The notes beneath the pieces were generated by a model. The model was not told the DNA's origin. It saw nothing but the letters and a program-made list of their open reading frames with translations, and did not search any database. Both the position numbers and the translations under genes were made by a program. 64,000 nt of DNA from JAOBAU01 sp034667465 (GTDB lineage: Bacteria > Acidobacteriota > Thermoanaerobaculia > Gp7-AA8), in contig JAXDJV010000012.1 in the NCBI GenBank assembly GCA_034667465.1, positions 1 through 64,000 on the forward strand, written 5' to 3'. This document shows positions 1-10,506 of the stretch, one piece after another (positions within the stretch are counted from its first letter, which is position 1; every line of letters starts with the position of its first letter).

Positions 1-1
1 G

Positions 2-493
2 ACGGCGCGACGCTGGGCCGCCGGACGGAGCTACGCGAACCTGCACGCGTTCAACGTGCGGACATCGAATCCCGCCGACGTGAAGAAAGCCATCGACTCG
101 ATCACCGACGGCGTCGGCGTCGACGTCGTGTTCGAGATGTCGGGCTCCTCGGCGGCCATCAATTTCGGACTGGACATCGTCCGCATGGGCGGCACGCTCT
201 CACTCCTCGGCCTCCCCGCCGGCCACTCCGTCACGATCGACGACTACACGCGCAACGTCATCTTCAAAGGCGTCACGATGCAGGGCATCATCGGCCGCCG
301 GATGTATTCGACGTGGCAGCGGATGCTCGCGCTTCTCCGCTCCGGCCTCGACGTCGAGTGGGTCGTGCAGGCGACATTCGATTCGTTACACGATTTTCAC
401 GAAGGCATGGGTCGATTCGATCGACACGAGGCGCTGAAGGTGGTTCTCTTTCCTGAGGGAGAGAAGGCCGCACAGGCGCGCCTCCATGCGTAA
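2..493 (+). CDS. tdh: L-threonine 3-dehydrogenase-like zinc-type (MDR) dehydrogenase, 3' part only
   Basis: The gene enters from the left edge, so the catalytic zinc domain is missing. What remains is the end of the Rossmann domain (FEMSGSS, then GGTLSLLGLP) and the C-terminal segment with GITGR-like GIIGRRMYSTW, which matches threonine 3-dehydrogenase better than general alcohol dehydrogenases. Family members oxidise L-threonine to 2-amino-3-oxobutanoate with NAD+. The first 18 or so codons in this frame do not look like the expected family sequence, while everything from about base 56 onward does; a sequence error near the contig edge is possible. The last 8 bases overlap the start of the phosphofructokinase gene, suggesting co-transcription. 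Confidence 0.75.
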   Translation, partial: TARRWAAGRSYANLHAFNVRTSNPADVKKAIDSITDGVGVDVVFEMSGSSAAINFGLDIVRMGGTLSLLGLPAGHSVTIDDYTRNVIFKGVTMQGIIGRRMYSTWQRMLALLRSGLDVEWVVQATFDSLHDFHEGMGRFDRHEALKVVLFPEGEKAAQARLHA

Positions 494-1646
494 ACGAATC
501 GGAATCCTGACAGGCGGCGGTGACGTCCCCGGCCTCAACGCCGCGATCAAGGCGTTCGTCTCACGCATCGACGGTGAGCACGAAGTCATCGGACTGCGTC
601 GCGGCTGGGCTTCGCTGCTGAGCATCATCCCGGAACCGAATCCGGAAAATTCGCAGTGGCTGATGCCGCTGAACAAACTGAACACGCGCGCCATCGATCG
701 CACCGGCGGCACGATCCTCCACACGTCGCGCATCAATCCGTCGATCAGTAAATCGGAGCACATCCCGCCGCATCTCGAGTCGGAAAAGGGCGAGCCGGAC
801 GAGCATGGCCGCTACGATCTGACAAAGTCGGCATTGCGAACGATCGAGTTCCTGAAACTCGATGCGCTGGTGGCGCTCGGCGGCGACGGAACGCTGACGT
901 TCGCGCGGCGTCTGCATTCCGAGGGCGTGCCGCTCGTCGCGATCCCGAAGACGATGGACAACGACGTCTACGGCACCGACTACTGCCTCGGCTTCTCGAC
1001 GGCGGTGACGCGTTCCGTGACGTTCATCAACGATCTCCGCACAGGCGCCGGTTCACACGAACGCTTCCTGATCGTCGAACTGTTCGGCCGTTACTCCGGC
1101 GAGACCTGTCTGCTCGCTTCCTACCTCGGCGGCGCCGATCGCGCGCTCATCGCCGAGGTGCCGTTCGACAGCGAGAAACTCTTCGACATGCTGGCGCGCG
1201 ACAAAGCCGAGAACCCGAGCAACTATTCGGTCGTCGCGGTGTCGGAAGGGGCGCGTCCGATCGGCGGTCACACGATCGAGAGCGGCGATCCCGACGCGTT
1301 CGGCAACCGCAAGCTGGGCGGCGTCGGCAGCGTGCTGAGCGATTACCTCGAGAAGCGGACAAAGGACAAAGTCATCTATCAGCGCCTCGCGTATCTGATG
1401 CGCAGCGGCACACCCGATTCACTCGACCAGCTCGTCGCGAACAATTACGGCAGCCTCGCCGCCGATCTGTTGCGACGCAGCGATACCGGGAAGATGGTGG
1501 CAGTCGTCGACGGCCGCTACAACGCGGTGCCGATCGAGCTCGGCGGCCGCGCAAAGAAACGCGTCGACGTGGCGAGGTTTTATGACCCCGAGGAATACCG
1601 GCCGAAAGTCGCGTACGTCATGGGGATGCCGATGTTCCTGCACTAA
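486..1646 (+). CDS. pfkA: 6-phosphofructokinase
   Basis: A 386-aa protein of the PfkA family, which phosphorylates fructose 6-phosphate to fructose 1,6-bisphosphate in glycolysis. Visible motifs are the N-terminal GILTGGGDVPGLNA nucleotide loop, GGDGTL around residues 132-137, and PKTMDNDV with the catalytic Asp around 154-161. The phosphoryl-donor positions are mixed: Gly135 is typical of ATP enzymes, Lys155 is typical of PPi enzymes. This Gly/Lys combination is known from the group III ATP- or PPi-using branch, so the donor cannot be read off directly. The ATG overlaps the preceding dehydrogenase by 8 bases. The length is longer than the 320-aa E. coli enzyme, as usual for this branch. Confidence 0.93.
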   Translation: MRKRIGILTGGGDVPGLNAAIKAFVSRIDGEHEVIGLRRGWASLLSIIPEPNPENSQWLMPLNKLNTRAIDRTGGTILHTSRINPSISKSEHIPPHLESEKGEPDEHGRYDLTKSALRTIEFLKLDALVALGGDGTLTFARRLHSEGVPLVAIPKTMDNDVYGTDYCLGFSTAVTRSVTFINDLRTGAGSHERFLIVELFGRYSGETCLLASYLGGADRALIAEVPFDSEKLFDMLARDKAENPSNYSVVAVSEGARPIGGHTIESGDPDAFGNRKLGGVGSVLSDYLEKRTKDKVIYQRLAYLMRSGTPDSLDQLVANNYGSLAADLLRRSDTGKMVAVVDGRYNAVPIELGGRAKKRVDVARFYDPEEYRPKVAYVMGMPMFLH

Positions 1647-1649
1647 CCG

Positions 1650-2138
1650 CTACTGCATCTGCGCGGCGAACGTCACATCGAACGTGAACTGGATCGTCGC
1701 CGTCGCTACCGGTCGCGCCACGAACACCGTTCCGGAGTACGCGCCGCCTTCGCCGCGTCGCGCGCGAAAGCGGTAGTCAGGAAGATTCGTGAAGTAGCCG
1801 GCGTCGTACATGCCGTTCGGATGTTGCACGACGAGATGCGAGATCTGTTTGTCTTTGTCGATGCAGACGACGACGCCGAGGACGCCTTCGGGGAAGTTCG
1901 CATCGAACTCGTTCAGGTTCGTGTCGGGAAGCAGCGGCTTGTCGGTGAGGATGACTTTGATGTCGTCGGTGCGATTGGTGATCTGATTTTTCTGACGGCC
2001 GACGACGTAGGAGTAAGTGAGCGGAATCGTCGTCCCGTTGACGACCAGCTTTCCGTCAGCGCGGCCGGGATCGACCGCATACAGCGGTATCGCCAACATT
2101 GCAAAAGCTGTTGAGACGGCCAGCACCGCGGCTCGCAT
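1650..2138 (-). CDS. Secreted protein of unknown function (162 aa)
   Basis: I do not recognise the family. The ATG at 2138 was chosen over longer upstream options because a good ribosome site (GGGAGGGG in the minus strand, bases 2141-2148) precedes it and the protein then opens with a signal peptide (MRAAVLAVSTAFAMLAIPLYA). The mature part is about 140 residues, mostly predicted beta-strand by eye, with a single Cys in VVVCIDKD, and it ends shortly after VATATIQFTFDV. It converges on pfkA with only 3 bases between the stop codons and is divergent from the S46 peptidase gene (88-base gap). Probably periplasmic or extracellular. Confidence 0.7.
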   Translation of the reverse strand: MRAAVLAVSTAFAMLAIPLYAVDPGRADGKLVVNGTTIPLTYSYVVGRQKNQITNRTDDIKVILTDKPLLPDTNLNEFDANFPEGVLGVVVCIDKDKQISHLVVQHPNGMYDAGYFTNLPDYRFRARRGEGGAYSGTVFVARPVATATIQFTFDVTFAAQMQ

Positions 2139-2226
2139 AACCCCTCCCGAATTGTTGCTTTGGGAAGAGTGTACACCCGCGATGAATTCATGCCGCTGCG
2201 CCGCATTTCGTGGCAATCTCCCGCCC

Positions 2227-4344
<2,118 letters not shown>

Positions 4345-4421
4345 ACGCACAGCGTCGGCGGCCGGCTTCGCGGCGGTGATCGCGCACATTCGCGCACACT
4401 CCCGCGGCGGTGAGAGCCGGC

Positions 4422-5792
4422 TCAGCGCTCGCGCTTCATCCCTTTCCGCGCGCGAATGACGAGGTGAATCGGGCAGCCGACGAGTCCGAGCGCGTCGCGG
4501 AACTGATTCTCGAGATATCGCTTGTATGAGAAGTGCAGCGGCTCGTCGACGTTCGAGAACATCGCGATCGTCGGCGGCTGCGACTTCAATTGCGTCGCGT
4601 AGTAGAAGCGGCGCGGCTTTCCACGCACGGCCGGCGGCTGATGCGCCTGCAGCGCTTTCTCGAGGATCTGATTCAGCTCCGACGTCTTGAAACGTCTCCG
4701 ATACCCGTCCGCGATCTCGTCGATGCGCGGGAAGATCTTCTCGACGCCGCGTCCCGTTTTCGCCGACATGAAAAGCAGCGGCGCGTAGGAAAGGAACTTC
4801 AGCTTGCGCCGCACTTCCTCTTCGAACTTTTTGTATTCGCCCTGCTCGTGCGAACCGACGTCCCATTTGTTGACGAGCATCAGCGCCGCTTTCCCCGCCT
4901 CTTCCGCGTAGCCGGCGACGTGCGCGTCCTGCGCGGTGATTCCTTCCGTCGCGTCGATCATCAGCAGCGCGATCTCGCAGCGCTCGATCGCTTTGCGCGC
5001 GGAGATGACGGAGAGCTTCTCCGCTTCGTCGTGCGTTTTTCCTTTGCGGCGAATTCCTGCCGTGTCGATGATCAGGTACGGCTTCCCCGCGCGCTCGATC
5101 TCCATGTCGATGGCGTCGCGCGTGGTGCCGGAGATCGGCGACACGACCGCGCGTTCCTGATTCGTCAGACGATTGAGGAGCGATGACTTGCCGACGTTCG
5201 GCCTGCCGATGATGGCGATGCGAACCGGTCCCTTGTCGTCTTCGTCTTCTTCGACCTCTTCCTCCATCGGCACGACTTCTTCGATGGCGGTGACGAGATC
5301 GTCGATGCCGTCGCCGTGCTCCGCCGAGATCGGAAAGATGCGATCGAAGCCGAGCTCGTAAAACTCGGTGGCGTTTTCTTCGACGTCTTTGCGATCGATC
5401 TTGTTCACGAGCACGAGCGTGCGGCTCGACTCCGATCGAAGATCGGTGGCGATGTCGCGATCTTCCGGCAGAATGCCGGTCGCGCCGTCGACGACGAAGA
5501 GAATGAGATCGGCCGATGCGAGCGCCTGACGCGCCTGCGAACGAATCTCATCCGCGAACGCCGACATCGGCGAGTCGCCGTATTCGAGTCCGCCGGTGTC
5601 GGTCAGCTCGATGCGGCGTCCGCCGTCCATCGTGACGATGTCGCTGAGCCGATCGCGCGTCATGCCCGGCAGGTCATGCGTGAGCGCGCGGCGCTTGCGC
5701 GCCAGTCTGTTGAAGAGAGTTGACTTGCCGACGTTTGGCCGGCCGACGATGACGATGCGCTTTGGCGCCTGTTTCCCCATGCTGGGGCGCAT
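4422..5792 (-). CDS. der: Ribosome-associated GTPase Der (EngA)
   Basis: A 456-aa essential GTPase needed for 50S ribosome assembly. Two tandem G domains are clear: the first with GRPNVGKSTLFN, DTGG and NKID; the second with GRPNVGKSSLLN, DTAG and NKWD; then a KH-like C-terminal domain with YKRYLENQFRDALG. Between the two G domains sits an acidic linker rich in Glu/Asp, as usual. An alternative ATG four codons in (5780) is equally plausible; GAG at about -8 weakly favours 5792. Convergent with the S46 gene across a 77-base gap that holds no clear terminator. Confidence 0.97.
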   Translation of the reverse strand: MRPSMGKQAPKRIVIVGRPNVGKSTLFNRLARKRRALTHDLPGMTRDRLSDIVTMDGGRRIELTDTGGLEYGDSPMSAFADEIRSQARQALASADLILFVVDGATGILPEDRDIATDLRSESSRTLVLVNKIDRKDVEENATEFYELGFDRIFPISAEHGDGIDDLVTAIEEVVPMEEEVEEDEDDKGPVRIAIIGRPNVGKSSLLNRLTNQERAVVSPISGTTRDAIDMEIERAGKPYLIIDTAGIRRKGKTHDEAEKLSVISARKAIERCEIALLMIDATEGITAQDAHVAGYAEEAGKAALMLVNKWDVGSHEQGEYKKFEEEVRRKLKFLSYAPLLFMSAKTGRGVEKIFPRIDEIADGYRRRFKTSELNQILEKALQAHQPPAVRGKPRRFYYATQLKSQPPTIAMFSNVDEPLHFSYKRYLENQFRDALGLVGCPIHLVIRARKGMKRER

Positions 5793-5814
5793 CTTACTCG
5801 CGGCGGAGCGTGAG

Positions 5815-7140
5815 TCAGATCATTCGCGGAACGAAAGCGAGCACGAGCGCGGCGCCGATCATCGTGTTGATGAAGTTCAGGACGCCGTTCGGGATCGGCC
5901 TTTCCTGCTTGCGATTCCAGCTGCCGGCGATACTTTCGATGTACGAGCCGAGGAACGCGGCGAGGATCAGAATCGCGATCCAGTTGAGGTCGAACAGGCC
6001 GACGCGCGCTCGTACGGCGATGACCGCGACGAGCGCGGCGGCGGCAATGCCGGCGAATGTCCCTTCGAGCGAGATCGCTCCTTCGGTGCCGACGGGTACC
6101 GGACGAAACGTCAGCGGCAGAAACGTGCGGCGGCCGAGCAGCTGGCCGATCTCGGAGGCGGTCGTGTCGGCGGTCGCGGTTGCGAGCGCTGCGGCGGCTG
6201 CCATCCACCAGACGATCGCGAAGTGTGGCAGCGCGGCCGATGCACAGATCGCGAGGATCGCCGCCATCCCGACGTTCGAGAAGGCGTGCGAGAAACCGCG
6301 ACGCCCCCCTTTCTCCTGCGCGAGACCGCGCGCCGCTTTGACGCGATAGCCGAGCTTCGTCGTCGCGGTACCGATGATGAAGAAGGCGAGCAGCACGACG
6401 TAAAGCTGCCAGCCGCCGAAGAGAATGAGAATCGCGCCGAGGAGGAAGCCGGCGATGGCGCCGGAGATGTCGACGCTGTGCGCGAGGTATCCGGCGATGG
6501 CCAGCACGCCGTTCGCGATCAGCCACGGCATCGCGCGATGTTCCATCACGACGGGCAGCGTGTGCATGTGCGACAACGCCCACGTCATCGCCGCAGCCGA
6601 CAGCGGCACGGTGATGTTGTCGTCGATGTTCGTTTGCAAACTCTCGACGATCGCCGCGACGATGACCGCGCCGGCGACGATCACTTCCAGCGAAAGAAAC
6701 GCCCGCGGCGGCGTCAGCCACCGGGCGATGAAAATCGCGCCGGCGAATCCAAATGCGAGAAACGCCGCGAATCCGCTCCACGACTTCTCGCGATTCCACG
6801 GCAGCCGCGGCCCGCCAACGCCTTTCCCGATCAGCCCCGCAAAGCCATCGCCGAACGCCAGCACTCCCCACCCGACTCCGATCGGCACGGTCTCATCGCG
6901 AAACACGAGCACGAGCACGAGCACCATCGCCGGATACAAAACCGTCCCGGCATCCCATCCCCGCTCATGCCGCGAAACCCGCGCACCAACCAGCCGATGC
7001 AGCAGAAACCAGTTGCTGAACACCGCAAACGCACAAACCGCCGCAACCCACGGCCACGGAAGGAATCGGAGCGTCAGCGCGCCGAAGCCTATTCCGATGT
7101 GGAGGGATTTGCGGAGGGGTTCGCTGGTCTGGTGGAGCAT
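5815..7140 (-). CDS. Fused isoprenoid-alcohol kinase-like (SEC59/VTE5 type) and DUF92 (VTE6 type) membrane protein
   Basis: A 441-aa multi-spanning membrane protein with two halves. Residues 1-210 resemble the phytol/dolichol kinase CTP-dependent family: RKSLHIGIG at the start, then GDGFAGLIGKGVGG and KSWSGFAAF. Residues 220-441 match DUF92, the family of plant VTE6 phytyl-phosphate kinase, with AFSNVGMAAILA, ATADTTASEIGQLLGRRTF, SLEGTFAG and a C-terminal NFINTMIGA. Family knowledge suggests stepwise phosphorylation of a polyprenyl or phytyl alcohol. The fusion would put both kinase steps in one polypeptide; that is inference. It lies divergent from a polyprenyl-phosphate mannose synthase-like gene, so dolichol-type carrier metabolism is an alternative role. 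Confidence 0.75.
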   Translation of the reverse strand: MLHQTSEPLRKSLHIGIGFGALTLRFLPWPWVAAVCAFAVFSNWFLLHRLVGARVSRHERGWDAGTVLYPAMVLVLVLVFRDETVPIGVGWGVLAFGDGFAGLIGKGVGGPRLPWNREKSWSGFAAFLAFGFAGAIFIARWLTPPRAFLSLEVIVAGAVIVAAIVESLQTNIDDNITVPLSAAAMTWALSHMHTLPVVMEHRAMPWLIANGVLAIAGYLAHSVDISGAIAGFLLGAILILFGGWQLYVVLLAFFIIGTATTKLGYRVKAARGLAQEKGGRRGFSHAFSNVGMAAILAICASAALPHFAIVWWMAAAAALATATADTTASEIGQLLGRRTFLPLTFRPVPVGTEGAISLEGTFAGIAAAALVAVIAVRARVGLFDLNWIAILILAAFLGSYIESIAGSWNRKQERPIPNGVLNFINTMIGAALVLAFVPRMI

Positions 7141-7173
7141 GGTTTGCGCCGGGCATGGTACTCAAAGACGAAG

Positions 7174-7255
7174 GTGCTGAGTGCTGAGTGCTGAGTGCTG
7201 AGTAAAACCGGGCGAGTGCGGAGCGACTCAGCACTCTGCACTCAGCACTCAGCAC
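7174..7255. repeat. Heptamer palindrome (GTGCTGA x4 / TCAGCAC x4)
   Basis: The left arm holds four perfect tandem copies of GTGCTGA (7174-7201). The right arm holds four units of the complement (7228-7255), one of them the variant TCTGCAC. A 26-base core lies between them. The structure can fold into a 28-bp hairpin. It sits between two divergent genes, right up to a TACAAT (7265-7270) just upstream of the glycosyltransferase start. It resembles the short tandemly repeated repetitive (STRR) heptamers described in cyanobacteria, here arranged as an inverted repeat. Related elements lie at 12278, 44193 and 47764. Confidence 0.85.
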
Positions 7256-7281
7256 TGCCGTAAGTACAATACGCGCCGCCA

Positions 7282-8697
7282 ATGACCGAACCCTCCCGTC
7301 CGCCTTTGTTGTCCGTCGTCATTCCCTGCTACAACGAGCGGGCGACCGTTGCGGAGTTGTTGCGCCGCGTCAGGGAAGTGCCGATCGAGAAAGAGATCAT
7401 CGTCATCGACGACAAGTCGACCGATGGCTCGAAGGATGTCGTCGCGGCGCTGGCTCGTGAGTGGCCGGAGATTCGTCACATCCTGCAGGACGTGAATCAG
7501 GGCAAAGGCGCTGCGATTCGGCGCGGGATCGATGAGGCGCTCGGCGACATCGTGCTGATTCAGGACGCCGACCTCGAGTACGACCCCGAGGAGTATCCGA
7601 AGCTCATTCAACCGATCGTCGATGGGCACGCGGACGTCGTCTTCGGTTCGCGCTTCGAAGGTTATCCTCGGCGCGTGATGCTCTACTGGCATCGCCTTGG
7701 CAACAACCTGCTGACATTCCTCTCCAACATGACCACGAATCTCGACCTCACCGACATGGAGACCTGCTACAAGGTCTTCCGCCGCGAGGTCATCCAGTCG
7801 ATCCGTCTCCGCTCCGACCGTTTCGGCATCGAGCCGGAGATCACCGCGAAGGTCGCGAAGCGCGGCTACCGCATCTACGAAGTGCCGATCTCGTACTACG
7901 GCCGCGACTACTGGGAAGGAAAGAAGATCAACTGGAAGGATGGCTTCAGCGCCATCTGGACGATCTTCAAGTACGGCCTTTTCGATGATGCGTCGAGCGA
8001 GCCTTCCACGTACAAAACCGTGCGGCGGCGCTCGGGTCTGAAGCGTTACAACAACTGGATCTGGCAACGGATCGCGCCGTTCGTCGGCCAGCGCGTGCTC
8101 GAAGTCGGCGCCGGCTCCGGCGCGATGACCCGCTTTCTTTATGGACGCGATCTCATCGTCGCCACCGATCGCGAAACGCCTTACGTCGATCGACTGCGCA
8201 ACGCCTTTCGCCGGCGTCCCGGCATCTTCGTTGAGCGCTGCGATCTCGAAAGCGACACGTCGCAGGAACTTGCGCATTACGCGTTCGACACCGTCGTCTG
8301 CCTGAATGTTCTCGAGCACACGACGGACGACGTCGCGGCGCTGCGCCGCGCACATCAGCTGCTCGTTCCCGGCGGACGGATCATCGTCTTCGTGCCGGCG
8401 GGACACACTCTCTTCGGCACGCTCGACCGCGGCATCGGACATCAGCGCCGCTATGAAAAAGAGGAGCTCGCGGAAAAGCTGCGCGCGGCCGGGTTCGACG
8501 TCGAAGACATCGGCTTCCAGAACCAGTTCTCGAGACTGGCGTGGTGGCTCAACGCGAAGGTGCTCAAGCGGAGCCAGCTGCCATCCGCGCAATCGAAGTT
8601 CTTCGATCGCCTCGTGCCGCTCTTCCGCGCGCTCGAAGGCGACCGCCCGTCATCGGGACTGAGTCTCATCGCCGTCGGGAAAAAGGGAACCGCGTGA
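7282..8697 (+). CDS. Bifunctional DPM1-like glycosyltransferase (GT2) and class I SAM methyltransferase
   Basis: A 471-aa two-domain protein. Residues 8-240 are a GT2 transferase close to dolichyl-phosphate mannosyltransferase: SVVIPCYNE, EIIVIDDKSTDGS, NQGKGAAIRRG, and the DXD-like IQDADLEYDP. Residues 255-465 are a methyltransferase: VLEVGAGSGAMTRFL (motif I), VCLNVLEHTTDDVAALR (motif IV region) and LVPGGRIIVFVPA. No membrane segment is visible, so it works at the membrane face or in the cytosol. It is coupled (GTGA overlap) to a mannose-1-phosphate guanylyltransferase, which makes GDP-mannose, the donor a DPM1-like enzyme would use. The acceptor and the methylation target are unknown. Leader from a possible TACAAT is very short. 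Confidence 0.88.
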   Translation: MTEPSRPPLLSVVIPCYNERATVAELLRRVREVPIEKEIIVIDDKSTDGSKDVVAALAREWPEIRHILQDVNQGKGAAIRRGIDEALGDIVLIQDADLEYDPEEYPKLIQPIVDGHADVVFGSRFEGYPRRVMLYWHRLGNNLLTFLSNMTTNLDLTDMETCYKVFRREVIQSIRLRSDRFGIEPEITAKVAKRGYRIYEVPISYYGRDYWEGKKINWKDGFSAIWTIFKYGLFDDASSEPSTYKTVRRRSGLKRYNNWIWQRIAPFVGQRVLEVGAGSGAMTRFLYGRDLIVATDRETPYVDRLRNAFRRRPGIFVERCDLESDTSQELAHYAFDTVVCLNVLEHTTDDVAALRRAHQLLVPGGRIIVFVPAGHTLFGTLDRGIGHQRRYEKEELAEKLRAAGFDVEDIGFQNQFSRLAWWLNAKVLKRSQLPSAQSKFFDRLVPLFRALEGDRPSSGLSLIAVGKKGTA

Positions 8698-9665
8698 AAC
8701 GGGCCGCGATCATTCTCGCGGGCGGCGCCGGCACACGACTCTGGCCGCTCAGCTCCGACGACAACCCGAAACAGTTCCTCCGCCTGTTCGACGGCCAGTC
8801 GCTGCTGCAGAAAACGTATGCGCGATTGCTGCGCAGCATCGCGCCGGAACTGATCTACATCTCGACGAACGAACGCTATCGCGCGAAATGCGCGGAACAA
8901 CTGCCGCTCCTGCCGAAAGACAACATATTGACGGAGCCGGCGCGACGCAACACCGCGCCGGCCATCGCGCTCTGCATGTTCGAGCTCGAAGCCCGCGAAG
9001 GGGAAGCGGTCGTCGCCGTCCTTCCCGCCGATCACTTCATCGCTGACGAAGCCTCATTCCTCCGCACTCTCGGCCGCGCGTATCAGTACGCCGAATCGAG
9101 CGACGACCTCGTGACCATCGGCATCGATCCGACGCACGCCGAGACCGGCTTCGGCTACCTCGAGCTCGGCGACGAGATCGCGCAGCAGGTCATCCGGCTG
9201 AAGCGATTCGCGGAGAAACCGAGCCGCGAGCAGGCGGAAGAGTTCCTCGCCGCGGGCAACTTCGTCTGGAACGGCGGCATCTTCATCTGGCGTACGAGCG
9301 TCTTCCGCGCCGCGCTCGAAAACGCCGCGCCGCAGCTCGCGACGGTCACGCGAGCGAACTACGAATCGACGGAGTCGATCTCGATCGATTACGCGCTGAT
9401 GGAAAAGGCGCCGAACGTCGCGACCGTGCGCGGCAACTTCGGCTGGAGCGACGTCGGCTCGTGGGCGGCGATCTCGAAGCTGATCGCGAAGCCGAACGCG
9501 AATCTGCACACTGCCGATGCGGAGAATATCTTCGCGATCGCGGAGAAGCCGGTCGCGGTGGTCGGGCTGTCCGACATCGCCATCATCGATTCGCCCGACG
9601 GACTGCTCGTGCTCGACCTGCGAAAGTCGGAGTTGCTCCAGGCGCTCGTTAAGAAGATGCCGTGA
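8694..9665 (+). CDS. manC: Mannose-1-phosphate guanylyltransferase
   Basis: A 323-aa nucleotidyltransferase that forms GDP-mannose from GTP and mannose 1-phosphate. Motifs: ILAGGAGTRLWPLS at the N-terminus, NPKQFL, EPARRNTAPAIA, LPADHFI and FVWNGGIF, then the FGWSDVGSW signature. The isomerase domain of long ManC proteins is absent, so this is the short monofunctional form. The GTG start overlaps the stop of the GT2/methyltransferase gene by 4 bases (GTGA), choosing this start over longer readings. The 3' end overlaps the convergent amidohydrolase gene by 17 bases. Confidence 0.94.
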   Translation: MKRAAIILAGGAGTRLWPLSSDDNPKQFLRLFDGQSLLQKTYARLLRSIAPELIYISTNERYRAKCAEQLPLLPKDNILTEPARRNTAPAIALCMFELEAREGEAVVAVLPADHFIADEASFLRTLGRAYQYAESSDDLVTIGIDPTHAETGFGYLELGDEIAQQVIRLKRFAEKPSREQAEEFLAAGNFVWNGGIFIWRTSVFRAALENAAPQLATVTRANYESTESISIDYALMEKAPNVATVRGNFGWSDVGSWAAISKLIAKPNANLHTADAENIFAIAEKPVAVVGLSDIAIIDSPDGLLVLDLRKSELLQALVKKMP

Positions 9666-10497
9666 AGAGGCGCTCCGCGTTTTCGCGGAGGATCTTTCGC
9701 TCCGTCACCTCGCCGAGTCCGAGCGCGCGAAATTCGGCGACGTTCTTCTTCGGCGACGAGACGCCGGGCGACGGCCAGTCCGTTCCCCACAGCGCTTTGT
9801 CGGCGAGCAGATCGAGCCGCGGCACGTATCGCGTCAGCGCTTTCGGCGGAATGCCGGAGAGATCGAGATAGACATTGGTGTGGCGGCGTGCGAGGAACGT
9901 GGCCGTCTCGCCATACATCGGCCGGCCGGCGTGCGCGAGGATGATGCGCAGGTTCGGGAAGTCGATGGCGACGTCATCGATCGGCATCGGATCGGCGAAG
10001 ACGTTGCGCGCTTTCGGGAAGACCGACGTTCCGGTGTGAAACATGACCGGCACGCCGCGCTCTTCGCACTCGCGATAGATCTCCGCGACCTGCCAGAGCT
10101 CGCCGCGTTTGTATGCGTTCGGCGAGAAGAGCTGATGCGGCGGATGGATCTTGATCAGACGGATGCCGAGGTCGAGGACGCGGCGGATCTCGGTACGGAC
10201 ATCGAGCTCGTGGAGCGGATTGACGGAGCCGACCGGAAGGAGACGATCGCGATGGTCGGCGGTGAAGTTCGCGATCCAGTCGTTGACGTCGCGCGTGAAG
10301 CCCATGACGTCCGGCGAGACGTAGTTGATGCAGCAGGCGCGCTCGATCTCATTCTCGTCGAGAAAGCGCAGCAGGCTTTCCGGCGACTCGAGGATGTCTT
10401 TGGCGCCGGCGTGCGATTCGTCGTCGATCATCGCCAGAACGTCCGGCTTGACCATCTGCCACGGCTGGACGTGCAGGTGAACGTCGAATACGCGCAT
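9649..10497 (-). CDS. Amidohydrolase-related TIM-barrel hydrolase (Amidohydro_2)
   Basis: A 282-aa cytosolic metal-dependent hydrolase or decarboxylase of the amidohydrolase-2 family. The metal site is suggested by HxH at residues 7-9 (FDVHLHV), KIHPPHQL, MFHTG, LAHAGRP and GTDWPSPG near the C-terminus, in the order seen in the family. Members range from decarboxylases such as ACMSD and gamma-resorcylate decarboxylase to lactonases; the substrate here cannot be named. Stop codon overlaps the manC end by 17 bases on the opposite strand. The upstream acetyltransferase gene runs in the same direction 9 bases away, so the two may share a transcript. Confidence 0.85.
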   Translation of the reverse strand: MRVFDVHLHVQPWQMVKPDVLAMIDDESHAGAKDILESPESLLRFLDENEIERACCINYVSPDVMGFTRDVNDWIANFTADHRDRLLPVGSVNPLHELDVRTEIRRVLDLGIRLIKIHPPHQLFSPNAYKRGELWQVAEIYRECEERGVPVMFHTGTSVFPKARNVFADPMPIDDVAIDFPNLRIILAHAGRPMYGETATFLARRHTNVYLDLSGIPPKALTRYVPRLDLLADKALWGTDWPSPGVSSPKKNVAEFRALGLGEVTERKILRENAERLFTASS

Positions 10498-10506
10498 TCG
10501 CGAAGT

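Noticed and set aside
4345..4421. Bidirectional terminator between the S46 and der genes
   Set aside because: AGCCGGC/GCCGGCT inverted halves exist, but the loop is about 50 bases and there is no T-run.
5596..7194. 532-codon frame opposite der and the DUF92 fusion
   Set aside because: No motif, extreme Arg/Asp/Glu content, and both opposite genes are confidently identified.
7174..7255. CRISPR-like array
   Set aside because: The units are 7 bp, contiguous and palindromically arranged; there are no spacers and no cas genes.
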